A DNA stretch of 6,624 nucleotides from Desulfobacterales bacterium (GTDB lineage Bacteria; Desulfobacterota; Desulfobacteria; Desulfobacterales; Desulfobacteraceae): contig JAKSBM010000690.1 of the NCBI GenBank assembly GCA_022361135.1, positions 1-6,624 of the forward strand. The letters run 5' to 3'. A program made the translations under genes and the position numbers. Positions 1-5,625 of this stretch are shown here, piece by piece. Position 1 is the stretch's first letter. The number at the start of each line of letters is the position of its first letter. The notes beneath the pieces were generated by a model, which searched no databases, was not told the DNA's origin, and saw only the letters and a program-made list of their open reading frames with translations.

Positions 1-658
1 ATATATCCAGGAAGCTGTGGCCATGGTGGATGGGGAGGAAACCATCTATAATATTCCCCGTCGCTGCATGCATTGCCAGAATCCCCCCTGTGTGAAACTC
101 TGTCCCTGGGGGGCGGCCAAACAGGAAAAAAACGGGCTTTCCCGCATGGATCCGGATATCTGCCTGGGCGGCTCCAAGTGCAACAAGGTCTGTCCCTGGG
201 ATATCCCCCAGCGTCAAACCGGTGTGGGCCTATACCTGGACCTCCTCCCCGCCTTTGCCGGCAACGGGGTCATGTATAAATGTGATCGTTGCCATGGAAA
301 ATTGAAAAGGGGGGAAATCCCGGCCTGCATCGAGGCCTGTCCCGAAGGGGTTCAGACCATGGGCCCACGCAGTGAAATGGTGGAAAAAGCCCGGGACTTG
401 GCCCGGGAAATGGACGGATACATATATGGCATGGAGGAAAACGGGGGAACCAATACCTTTTATGTTTCCCCGGTGCCCTTTGACGAACTCCGTTTGGAAA
501 CCGGAAAGGGAAAACCCCATTTGAATCCGGCCGAAGATGTCATGGCCGATGGAAACAAAATGGTTTTGGCCATGGCCATTGCACCCATTGCCGGGGCGGT
601 GGCCGCCCTGGGTAAATTTTATGGAAAAATCGGAAAAGGGGAGGGCGAATCCAAATGA
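1..658 (+). CDS. Membrane-anchored iron-sulfur electron-transfer subunit (FdnH/HybA/DmsB-like), 5' end missing
   Basis: This is probably the beta subunit of a formate dehydrogenase-type membrane oxidoreductase, passing electrons from a catalytic subunit (outside the window) to the cytochrome b encoded next. The frame is open to the left edge (first full codon at position 2), so the N-terminus, with a first ferredoxin motif in relatives, is missing. Counting from the GTG at 17, three cysteine groups are visible: C17-C20-C25-C29, C49-C55-C59 and C89-C92-C104-C108. Spacing in the first and third matches FdnH. The second has Gly52 where FdnH has a cysteine, so it may carry a [3Fe-4S] cluster. A segment ending in GTNTFYV resembles the FdnH C-terminal region, followed by one hydrophobic helix (about 181-199) and a short charged tail, as in FdnH anchors. 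The stop overlaps the next start (ATGA). The family is clear; the electron donor is inferred, and another molybdenum enzyme partner is possible. Confidence 0.85.
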   Translation, partial: YIQEAVAMVDGEETIYNIPRRCMHCQNPPCVKLCPWGAAKQEKNGLSRMDPDICLGGSKCNKVCPWDIPQRQTGVGLYLDLLPAFAGNGVMYKCDRCHGKLKRGEIPACIEACPEGVQTMGPRSEMVEKARDLAREMDGYIYGMEENGGTNTFYVSPVPFDELRLETGKGKPHLNPAEDVMADGNKMVLAMAIAPIAGAVAALGKFYGKIGKGEGESK

Positions 659-1107
659 AAACCAGAGTAAAGACATCCTTGATTCCGTCCTGGTCCTACG
701 GCGGGCTGCTGGGGTTGATTTCCCTGACCGGCTTTGCCCAGATGCCCATTTTCAAACGGTATTATATCGCTGATATTCCAGGACTGGGCTGGTTGGCCCA
801 GTTCCAGGCCACCCACCTTCTCCACTACGGTCTTGCCGCACTTTTCCTGGGGCTGTGTGCCCATTGGGTGGTGGATTTTTTTCTGAATAAAAGGGAACAC
901 AATCGGCCCGTAAACCGGTTTGGCCGGATCAATGCCCTTGCCATGGGGCTGCTTTGCATCACCGGACTGCTGATGGTCTGGAAGAATTTCCAAGGCGTTC
1001 ATTTTCCCCATGGACTCATCATTGCCCTGGACTTGATTCACATGGGTTCCTGCATGGTCCTGCTGTTGTTTACCACCCTATCATTTTTCATCCGACCCAA
1101 GGGATAG
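655..1107 (+). CDS. Small four-helix cytochrome b subunit, quinone-side partner of the preceding iron-sulfur protein
   Basis: This 150-residue membrane protein is probably the heme b subunit (FdnI/FdoI role) that takes electrons from the preceding iron-sulfur subunit to the quinone pool. Four hydrophobic segments lie at about 14-31, 55-77, 91-112 and 119-146. Histidines are H54, H57, H70, H82, H116, H119 and H129. H57/H70 and H116/H129 are each 13 residues apart, the spacing seen when two hemes are stacked across a helix pair. Unlike FdnI, the first helix has no histidine, and the protein is shorter than the roughly 200 residues of FdnI. Its ATG overlaps the upstream stop (ATGA, 655-658), which points to translational coupling and a shared complex. 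The 3' end overlaps the convergent transporter gene by 27 bases. Membrane nature and pairing are seen; heme content and redox partner are inferred. Confidence 0.75.
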   Translation: MKTRVKTSLIPSWSYGGLLGLISLTGFAQMPIFKRYYIADIPGLGWLAQFQATHLLHYGLAALFLGLCAHWVVDFFLNKREHNRPVNRFGRINALAMGLLCITGLLMVWKNFQGVHFPHGLIIALDLIHMGSCMVLLLFTTLSFFIRPKG

Positions 1108-1974
1108 GCCGATTCCCGAAAGAACCAGGATTGCGGCCGTCATAAATCTCAATGTAATGGGTTCGGAAAGGAAAAAGATCCCTCCGGCAAATGCCAGGAT
1201 GGGAACGCTGAGTTGGACCACTCCGGCCCTTGCGGCATCCATGGTTTCCAGGGCTTTGTACCAGATCACATAGCCGGCCCCGGAAGCCAGGATGCCCGAA
1301 GCCAATGCCAGATAAACCCCCTTTGGGGAAAATTCGCCGTGGATAATATCCATGGACAATATTCCCATGCCCACCCCAAGTGTTTTAAATAAAAAGACCA
1401 GAACCAGGGCCAGGGTAAAATTGACAGTGGTGGCTGTAATGGGGCTCTCATCCCCGGGACCGGCCACGGAATATACCCCCCATGCCGCCCCGGCAACGGC
1501 CATGGTGATTCCCCCTGTGACCGAGGGGGCGGAAACCCCGGGGAGAAAAAGCCAGATCAATCCGCAAAAGGCAATTCCCATCCCCACGATCTGTCCCCTG
1601 TTCGGACGATTCCCCAGAAAATAGGCCCCCGAAAACATGGTGAGCTGCACCGAACCAAAGAGGATGAGTGCGCCCGTACCCGTGTCCAATTGCCGGTAGG
1701 ACAAACTGAATCCCAGGGCATAGACAAATAAGGCCATGGCCGTCATCCATGGGCGGGGGCTTTTAAAGGCGTAGCGTTTTTCTTTGCCCGGATCGGTTTT
1801 GGAAATCCATAGCCAGACATTTAAAAACATGGCCCCGGAAAAGAGACGAATCTGGGTGAAAACCCAGGCATCCATTTCCCCTTCGGAAAGGGCGGCACGG
1901 CAGAGCAGGGAGTTGGCGGCAAAGGCAACCATGGCCAGGGCGAGGGGAACAAAGCGCTTGAATTGATAAATCAT
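1081..1974 (-). CDS. EamA-family (drug/metabolite transporter superfamily) permease
   Basis: This is an inner-membrane carrier of the DMT superfamily, 297 residues, the usual length. About ten hydrophobic segments can be drawn (roughly 8-28, 38-57, 76-94, 97-120, 126-146, 152-170, 182-206, 218-236, 249-269 and 273-292), forming the two repeated five-helix EamA halves. The second half ends with a typical signature: GYVIWYKALE, then a GVVQLSVPIL-type helix and FLSEPIT before the last helix. The substrate cannot be read from sequence; relatives move amino acids, nucleobases and other metabolites. It is divergent from the SAM hydrolase gene with 73 bases between starts, so purine or methionine-related cargo is conceivable but unsupported. 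ATG at 1974-1972 is the first start after an in-frame stop and lacks a good Shine-Dalgarno. Its 3' end overlaps the cytochrome b gene. Confidence 0.88.
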   Translation of the reverse strand: MIYQFKRFVPLALAMVAFAANSLLCRAALSEGEMDAWVFTQIRLFSGAMFLNVWLWISKTDPGKEKRYAFKSPRPWMTAMALFVYALGFSLSYRQLDTGTGALILFGSVQLTMFSGAYFLGNRPNRGQIVGMGIAFCGLIWLFLPGVSAPSVTGGITMAVAGAAWGVYSVAGPGDESPITATTVNFTLALVLVFLFKTLGVGMGILSMDIIHGEFSPKGVYLALASGILASGAGYVIWYKALETMDAARAGVVQLSVPILAFAGGIFFLSEPITLRFMTAAILVLSGIGLSLGSDEK

Positions 1975-2047
1975 ACTTGCAGCACCACAGGGTTTGGGAT
2001 ATGAGAAAGAAACTTACCATATAAAAAAGGCGGAGGATAATCAATCC
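1975..2047. promoter_or_regulatory. Divergent intergenic region, transporter versus SAM-salvage genes
   Basis: These 73 bases must hold the promoters of both divergent genes. The part nearest the plus-strand gene is AT-rich (about 2000-2028), including CATATAAAA around 2018-2026, and is followed by a clear GGAGG Shine-Dalgarno at 2032-2036, 11 bases from the ATG at 2048. I cannot fix a convincing -35/-10 pair on either strand, so only the region is annotated. Confidence 0.4.
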
Positions 2048-2851
2048 ATGATACGACCCATTGCCCTTTTGACGGATTTTGGGTCCCAGGACATCTTTGT
2101 GGGGGTGCTGAAGGGGGTAATTCTATCGGTAAACCCATGGGCCTCGGTCACAGATCTGGGACACGGCGTTCCACCACAGGACATCGGCGCAGGTGCATTC
2201 TTCCTGTCCACGGCCTATTCCTATTTTCCCCAGGGGACAATTTTCTGCACCGTGGTGGACCCGGGGGTGGGGTCCGAGCGGCGGGCCGTTGCCGTAGAGA
2301 CCGAACATTATCATTTTGTGGGACCCGACAATGGGGTGTTATTCCCCGCAGCTGAAGCCGACGGAATCAAAACCGTGGTGGAATTGAACCGGGACGGCTT
2401 TTTCCTGGATTCGGTTTCCAACACCTTCCATGGCCGGGATATCTTTGCCCCGGTGGCGGCCCATCTGTCCCTGGCCCGGGATATTTTGGATTTGGGAGAT
2501 GAAATCAAGGCTTCGGGCCTGACATCCCTGGAGTTTCCAGCCCCTTCCTCGGTGGAAGGCGGAGTCAGACTCTCCATCCTCCATGTGGATATCTACGGCA
2601 ATCTGACCCTGAATTTGACCCGGAAGGAGTTTGACCAATACTGCGGAAATGGATTTTCCATCTCCGTGGGGGGCTATAATATTCAACGGTTCCATCCCGC
2701 CTATGCCCATGGCTCGGATGATACGCCCTTTGTCCTGGAGGCCTCCAGCGGGTATATGGAAATTGCCGTGAAAAATCAGAGTGCGGCCCGGATACTGGGA
2801 CTGGGCACACGGGATGATCTGATCATGAAACTGGACACGGTTCTGTCTTGA
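2048..2851 (+). CDS. S-adenosyl-L-methionine hydrolase (SAM hydroxide adenosyltransferase, DUF62 family)
   Basis: The enzyme is predicted to activate water and attack C5' of SAM, giving adenosine and L-methionine in the cytoplasm. The 267-residue protein has the family landmarks in order: TDFGSQD (9-15), GHGVPPQDI (39-47), VVDPGVGSERR (69-79), GPDNGVL (92-98), FHGRD (127-131), then a C-terminal domain with DIYGNLTLN (181-189). Asp71, Arg78 and His128 correspond to the Asp-Arg-His triad known in the Pyrococcus enzyme (Asp68, Arg75, His127 from memory). That triad separates these hydrolases from the related fluorinase and chlorinase, and I see no fluorinase-type loop insertion. ATG 2048 is preferred over the in-frame TTG at 1994 because it has GGAGG at 2032-2036 and gives the normal N-terminus. 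It is the first of three same-strand genes, 67 bases before the phosphorylase, whose likely substrate is its product. Physiological role in bacteria is not settled. Confidence 0.92.
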   Translation: MIRPIALLTDFGSQDIFVGVLKGVILSVNPWASVTDLGHGVPPQDIGAGAFFLSTAYSYFPQGTIFCTVVDPGVGSERRAVAVETEHYHFVGPDNGVLFPAAEADGIKTVVELNRDGFFLDSVSNTFHGRDIFAPVAAHLSLARDILDLGDEIKASGLTSLEFPAPSSVEGGVRLSILHVDIYGNLTLNLTRKEFDQYCGNGFSISVGGYNIQRFHPAYAHGSDDTPFVLEASSGYMEIAVKNQSAARILGLGTRDDLIMKLDTVLS

Positions 2852-2918
2852 TTCCATGGCCCAATTATGTTAGGCGCTATGTGGAATTTGAATTGTAATC
2901 TCTATTAAAGGAAGTCCA

Positions 2919-3668
2919 ATGACACGGATTGGTATTATCGGCGGCTCCGGCCTGGATGATCCTGATATCCTGGAAAATCCCCAGTACCTGGATCTGGATA
3001 CCCCCTATGGTAAACCCTCTTCCCGGATCATGTCCGGCAGTATCCAGGGGAAGGATGTTTTGATCCTGGCCCGCCACGGCCGGCGTCACCAATTTTCCCC
3101 CACCCAGGTGAACAACCGGGCCAATATCCATGCCCTTAAGGATGCGGGTGCCGAATATATCATCGCCACCACCGCCTGCGGCAGCCTCCAGGCGGAAATT
3201 GACCGGGGCCATTTTGTGGTTCTGGATCAATTCATTGATTTTACCCGGTTTCGCAAAAACACCTTCCACGATTCCTTTGAAGACGGTGCCGTCCACACGG
3301 GCATGGCCCATCCCTTTGACCCGGGATTGCGCAAGGCGCTTTCCGATTCGGCCCGGGAATTGAAGCTCAATGTCCATGACACGGGCTGTGTGATCACCAT
3401 TGAAGGACCCCGGTTTTCAACGGTGGCGGAATCCAAAATGTTCCGGCTCTGGGGCGCGGATGTGATCAATATGTCCACGGCACCGGAGGCCATGCTGGCC
3501 AAGGAGGCGGGCATCCCCTATGCCGCCGTGGCCATGTCCACGGACTACGATTGTTGGAAGGAAGATGAAGCGCCGGTAACCTGGGAGGAGATCCTGGCGG
3601 TTTTCAACCAGAACGCCGAAAACATGAAGACCCTTCTTGTGAAAACCATTGCCGATTTTCGGGCATAA
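2919..3668 (+). CDS. mtnP: Methylthioadenosine / adenosine phosphorylase (MTAP, PNP family 2)
   Basis: This enzyme phosphorolyses the N-glycosidic bond of 5'-methylthioadenosine, and possibly adenosine, to adenine plus a ribose-1-phosphate. The 249-residue protein resembles human MTAP almost throughout: GGSGLDDP (8-15, Ser10 for Thr18), LARHGRRH (50-57), TTACGSL (84-90), VTIEGPRF-type segment near 158-166, INMSTAPE (183-190) and TDYDCWKE (208-215). Asp209 and Asp211 match human Asp220 and Asp222 that select adenine over hypoxanthine, so it is not a guanosine/inosine phosphorylase. His126 matches His137. Unlike human MTAP, Trp222 stands where Val233 contacts the 5' substituent, and the C-terminal tail that lines that pocket is absent. 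The ATG has AAAGGAAG at 2907-2914. It lies 67 bases after the SAM hydrolase gene and 58 before apt. Family is certain; preference for adenosine over methylthioadenosine is open. Confidence 0.93.
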   Translation: MTRIGIIGGSGLDDPDILENPQYLDLDTPYGKPSSRIMSGSIQGKDVLILARHGRRHQFSPTQVNNRANIHALKDAGAEYIIATTACGSLQAEIDRGHFVVLDQFIDFTRFRKNTFHDSFEDGAVHTGMAHPFDPGLRKALSDSARELKLNVHDTGCVITIEGPRFSTVAESKMFRLWGADVINMSTAPEAMLAKEAGIPYAAVAMSTDYDCWKEDEAPVTWEEILAVFNQNAENMKTLLVKTIADFRA

Positions 3669-3678
3669 TTTATAAAGC

Positions 3679-3692
3679 GGAACATCGGTTCC
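3679..3692 (+). repeat. Small inverted repeat in the leader of the adenine phosphoribosyltransferase gene
   Basis: GGAAC at 3679-3683 and GTTCC at 3688-3692 can form a 5-bp stem with an ATCG loop just after the phosphorylase stop. No T-run follows, so it is not a terminator; it may be a chance or mRNA-processing structure. Confidence 0.3.
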
Positions 3693-3726
3693 ATTGAATA
3701 TCTACAGAGGAGATAAAACAACACCC

Positions 3727-4248
3727 ATGGATTTAAAAGAAACCATCAGAAGCATTCCCGATTGGCCCATCAAAGGGGTTATTTTCAGAGACATTACCAC
3801 CCTGATGCAGGATCCCGATGCCTTTAGGGAAGCCTGTGACCGGTTTGTGGATCGGTACAAGGACATGCAGGTGGACAAAATTGTGGGCATTGATGCCCGT
3901 GGGTTTGTTTTTGGTGCTGTTTTGGCCTATCGCCTGGGAATCGGATTTGTTCCGGTGCGCAAAAAGGGAAAATTGCCCTGTGAAACCATCCAGGAAACCT
4001 ACAGCCTGGAATATGGTACGGATACACTGGAAATCCATGCCGATGCCATCCAAAAGGGTGAACGCGTGGTCATTGTGGACGATCTCATTGCCACCGGCGG
4101 CACCGTGGGCGCCACCGTAAAATTGGTGAACCGTCTGGAAGCAGAGCTTGTGGAGTGCGCCTTTGTGGTTGAACTCCCCGACCTCAACGGTCGCAAGGAG
4201 ATTCCCGGGGTGGATGTTTTCACCATGGTGGAATTTGACGGCGAATAA
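3727..4248 (+). CDS. apt: Adenine phosphoribosyltransferase
   Basis: The enzyme joins adenine and PRPP to make AMP and pyrophosphate, the salvage step that would use adenine from the preceding phosphorylase. The 173-residue protein has the typical APRT layout: N-terminal IRSIPDWPIKGVIFRDIT (7-24), GIDARGF (54-60), PVRKKGKLP (76-84), TYSLEYG (91-97) and the PRPP-binding loop VVIVDDLIATGGT (114-126). Length is normal (E. coli Apt has about 183). I chose ATG 3727 over the in-frame TTG at 3694 because the protein then begins with the family's usual N-terminus; the nearest Shine-Dalgarno, AGAGGAG at 3706-3712, is 14 bases away, rather long. It is the third gene of the probable SAM hydrolase-phosphorylase-apt operon. 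The stop is followed by a strongly structured non-coding stretch. Confidence 0.96.
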   Translation: MDLKETIRSIPDWPIKGVIFRDITTLMQDPDAFREACDRFVDRYKDMQVDKIVGIDARGFVFGAVLAYRLGIGFVPVRKKGKLPCETIQETYSLEYGTDTLEIHADAIQKGERVVIVDDLIATGGTVGATVKLVNRLEAELVECAFVVELPDLNGRKEIPGVDVFTMVEFDGE

Positions 4249-4255
4249 ATAATAG

Positions 4256-4340
4256 CCTTGATCCCAGGGGAGGGAATGCTATCCTTTCAAAAGGCGTATT
4301 CCCTCCCCGTTGGGGAGCACCTCAACCCTGGATCAAGGAG
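4256..4340 (+). promoter_or_regulatory. Self-complementary leader that can sequester the ribosome binding site of the lipoprotein gene
   Basis: The outer arms CCTTGATC-C-CAGGG (4256-4269) and CCCTG-GATCAAGG (4326-4338) can form a 13-bp stem with one bulged C (4264). The 3' arm includes AAGG of the Shine-Dalgarno AAGGAG (4335-4340), seven bases before the ATG at 4348. Inside, GGGGAGGGAAT (4267-4277) is perfectly complementary to ATTCCCTCCCC (4298-4308), with a further CCTT/AAGG stem near its tip (4283-4286 with 4291-4294). CTCCCC (4303-4308) can instead pair with GGGGAG (4312-4317). These pairings compete, which is what a switching RNA or attenuator would look like. No T-run follows any stem. 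Pairing is seen; regulatory function is inference. A dyad-type mobile repeat is the main alternative. Confidence 0.5.
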
Positions 4341-4347
4341 ATAAATC

Positions 4348-4824
4348 ATGACCTGCCCCAAAGCCGGTTTTCGTTTGATTTTATTGGTGTTTACGGTGGC
4401 AATCATATCCATGGGCTGCCTGGGCGGTTACGGCACCATGAAAACCAACCTTCGCTGGCTTGAACTGAGCCAGGCCCGGGAACTGCCCCGGGGCTATACC
4501 TATTATTTTTGCGGCCGGTCCAATATCCCATATGCCCTGGTGGGCATAGAGCCCGGCTGGACATTTAAAAGCCGCTTCTGGTTCAAGGTCGACACCATGG
4601 ACCAGGTCTACGATCTTGTTGAAAATCTCAGCGACCTCCACATCGATGCCGGTGAAAAAACCGCAGCCGATATCCTGACCCCCCAGGGGGAAAAGGTGGG
4701 CGTCTGGATTTCATATTATTCTTCCAGTGTGGTCCAGGTGGATGCCAAAGGGAAGGTCGTCTCCGTTTACAATCCCTATAATCCCAATGAAGATGATAGG
4801 ATCAGTCCCTGGAACGCGCCCTGA
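4348..4824 (+). CDS. Putative small lipoprotein or secreted protein of unknown function
   Basis: I do not recognise a characterised family. The 158-residue protein starts with a basic n-region (K5, R9), a hydrophobic core (about 10-22) and Cys24 in ISMGC, which looks like a lipoprotein signal although serine and methionine at -3 and -2 are not the standard lipobox. A plain Sec signal or a membrane anchor is the alternative. The mature part is rich in aromatic residues: YTYYFCG (50-56), then NIPYALVGI (59-67) and SRFWFK (75-80). These, together with VWISYYSSS near 119-127, look like a small beta-rich periplasmic domain, and similar short proteins occur in other Desulfobacterota (from memory, not searched). 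ATG 4348 has AAGGAG at 4335-4340 with ideal spacing, but that site lies inside a strong potential stem. The last 23 bases overlap the convergent acetyltransferase gene. Confidence 0.75.
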   Translation: MTCPKAGFRLILLVFTVAIISMGCLGGYGTMKTNLRWLELSQARELPRGYTYYFCGRSNIPYALVGIEPGWTFKSRFWFKVDTMDQVYDLVENLSDLHIDAGEKTAADILTPQGEKVGVWISYYSSSVVQVDAKGKVVSVYNPYNPNEDDRISPWNAP

Positions 4825-5293
4825 TCTCCCATTTTTCTTCCCTTAGAATTTTACCCCACACCCGGCTTTCCTTGGTTTCCTTCAGGGTGAATCCGGATCC
4901 GGCATAGAGTTTCCGGGCCGCCGAAAGAAAATCAATGGTCCAGAGAAAAATGCCTGAATAATCGGCCTTCCAGGCAAATTCCACGGCCGTGGAAACCAAT
5001 TCCCTGCCCACGCCCATGCCCCGGGTGTCGGGCTCCACAATCAACCATCTCAGCTGGGCCATGTTATCTCCGCCCTCCACAATGGCAATGGAGCCCAGGT
5101 GGGTCCCATCCTTTTCCGCCATCCAGAGCCGTTCCCGTTCCGGGTTCCGGTTTGCCATAAAATCGGCCATTCCCTGGGCCACATAGACATCAAATTGGTC
5201 GTTGAATCCGTATTCTTCAGCGTAGAGTGCCCCGTGGCGATGGATGACCATGCCCATGTCACCGGGGCGGTGGGTGCGAATGGAAAAGTCCAT
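4802..5293 (-). CDS. GNAT-family N-acetyltransferase
   Basis: This is a predicted cytoplasmic acetyl-CoA-dependent N-acetyltransferase with unknown acceptor. The 163-residue protein shows the GNAT core: a first strand with an RTHRPGDMG start (6-14), a central strand LWMAEKDGTHLGSIAI (56-71), and motif A, LRWLIVEPDTRGMGVGRELV (81-100), with the acetyl-CoA pyrophosphate-binding RGMGVG loop at 91-96. It ends with the LYAGSGF segment (129-135) usual in motif B. The N-terminal pattern HRPGDMG...HRHGALYAEEYGF resembles the acetyltransferase half of MarR-GNAT fusion proteins, but no helix-turn-helix domain precedes it. ATG at 5293-5291 has AAAGGAG six bases upstream (complement of 5300-5306), which supports this start. 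The gene converges on and overlaps the lipoprotein gene by 23 bases. Confidence 0.88.
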   Translation of the reverse strand: MDFSIRTHRPGDMGMVIHRHGALYAEEYGFNDQFDVYVAQGMADFMANRNPERERLWMAEKDGTHLGSIAIVEGGDNMAQLRWLIVEPDTRGMGVGRELVSTAVEFAWKADYSGIFLWTIDFLSAARKLYAGSGFTLKETKESRVWGKILREEKWEIRARSRD

Positions 5294-5510
5294 GGATGAC
5301 TCCTTTATCCTGATGATGAATGTGTTGATATTGCACCGTAGCCCGGCCCTGTCAAGCTGGAACGGATGGCCATGTCCGGTTTCTGGAAAAATTTTCTAAG
5401 TTTTTTGATTTTATTTGATCCCCGTGAACCCATTGGCCTGCCACGGAAAATCCACGGCCAGCCTCCGGTTTCGGCGGCAAAACAGTGCCGGGAAACAGGG
5501 GTAAATAAAC

Positions 5511-5528
5511 ATTAAAGTTCTTTTTAAT
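5511..5528 (+). promoter_or_regulatory. AT-rich inverted repeat upstream of glpA
   Basis: ATTAAA (5511-5516) and TTTAAT (5523-5528) are mirror complements around a six-base GTTCTT spacer. The position, about 100 bases before the start, would suit a regulator binding site, but six AT-only base pairs arise easily by chance. Confidence 0.25.
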
Positions 5529-5577
5529 GGAAATTTATGGTAAAAAACGAACAAAAACATTCACGTAAGTGCATATA

Positions 5578-5598
5578 TCGACGGGAAAATCCCGTTGA
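5578..5598 (+). promoter_or_regulatory. GC-rich dyad just upstream of glpA, candidate operator
   Basis: ACGGGA (5581-5586) and TCCCGT (5590-5595) are perfect inverted repeats around AAA. The dyad extends outward to nine pairs (5578-5586 with 5590-5598), including one G-T mismatch as DNA. It stands out in otherwise AT-rich sequence, 28 bases before the GTG start, a suitable place for an operator of a glycerol-type regulator or for a leader hairpin. Confidence 0.4.
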
Positions 5599-5625
5599 AA
5601 TAAACATTTAAATAAAGAGATACAT

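Larger units (their letters stand above)
5294..5625. other. Non-coding divergent region between the acetyltransferase and glpA
   Basis: These 332 bases separate two divergently transcribed genes and hold no ORF I can support. From left to right: the Shine-Dalgarno of the acetyltransferase (5300-5306), an AT-rich patch (5386-5418), a GC-rich patch with CCACGG twice (5441-5446, 5452-5457) inside TGGCC/GGCCA arms (5434-5438, 5456-5460), and then an AT-rich stretch (5501-5625) leading to glpA. An 11-base sequence, AAATAAACATT, occurs identically at 5503-5513 and 5598-5608. I could not assign -35/-10 boxes with confidence. The AT-rich final part is the likely glpA promoter zone. Confidence 0.55.

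Noticed and set aside
230..676. A 148-codon minus-strand frame across the iron-sulfur gene
   Set aside because: It is the shadow of a gene with intact cysteine motifs and gives a low-complexity protein without domains.
1994..2047. Longer SAM hydrolase starting at TTG 1994
   Set aside because: It would add 18 residues not expected in the family and would place the good GGAGG Shine-Dalgarno inside the coding region.
2048..2851. Fluorinase or chlorinase (SAM halogenase)
   Set aside because: The Asp71-Arg78-His128 pattern is that of the water-using hydrolases, and no fluorinase-type insertion loop is visible.
3694..3726. Longer adenine phosphoribosyltransferase starting at TTG 3694
   Set aside because: The extra 11 residues are not typical of the family, no Shine-Dalgarno precedes the TTG, and AGAGGAG lies downstream of it.
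4267..4308. Rho-independent terminator after apt
   Set aside because: The 11-bp stem is strong but is followed by GTTGGGGAG rather than a T-run, so an intrinsic terminator is not supported; regulatory pairing fits better.
5386..5418. T-rich stretch as a terminator for a plus-strand transcript
   Set aside because: There is no plus-strand gene ending just upstream and no convincing GC-rich stem before the T-runs.
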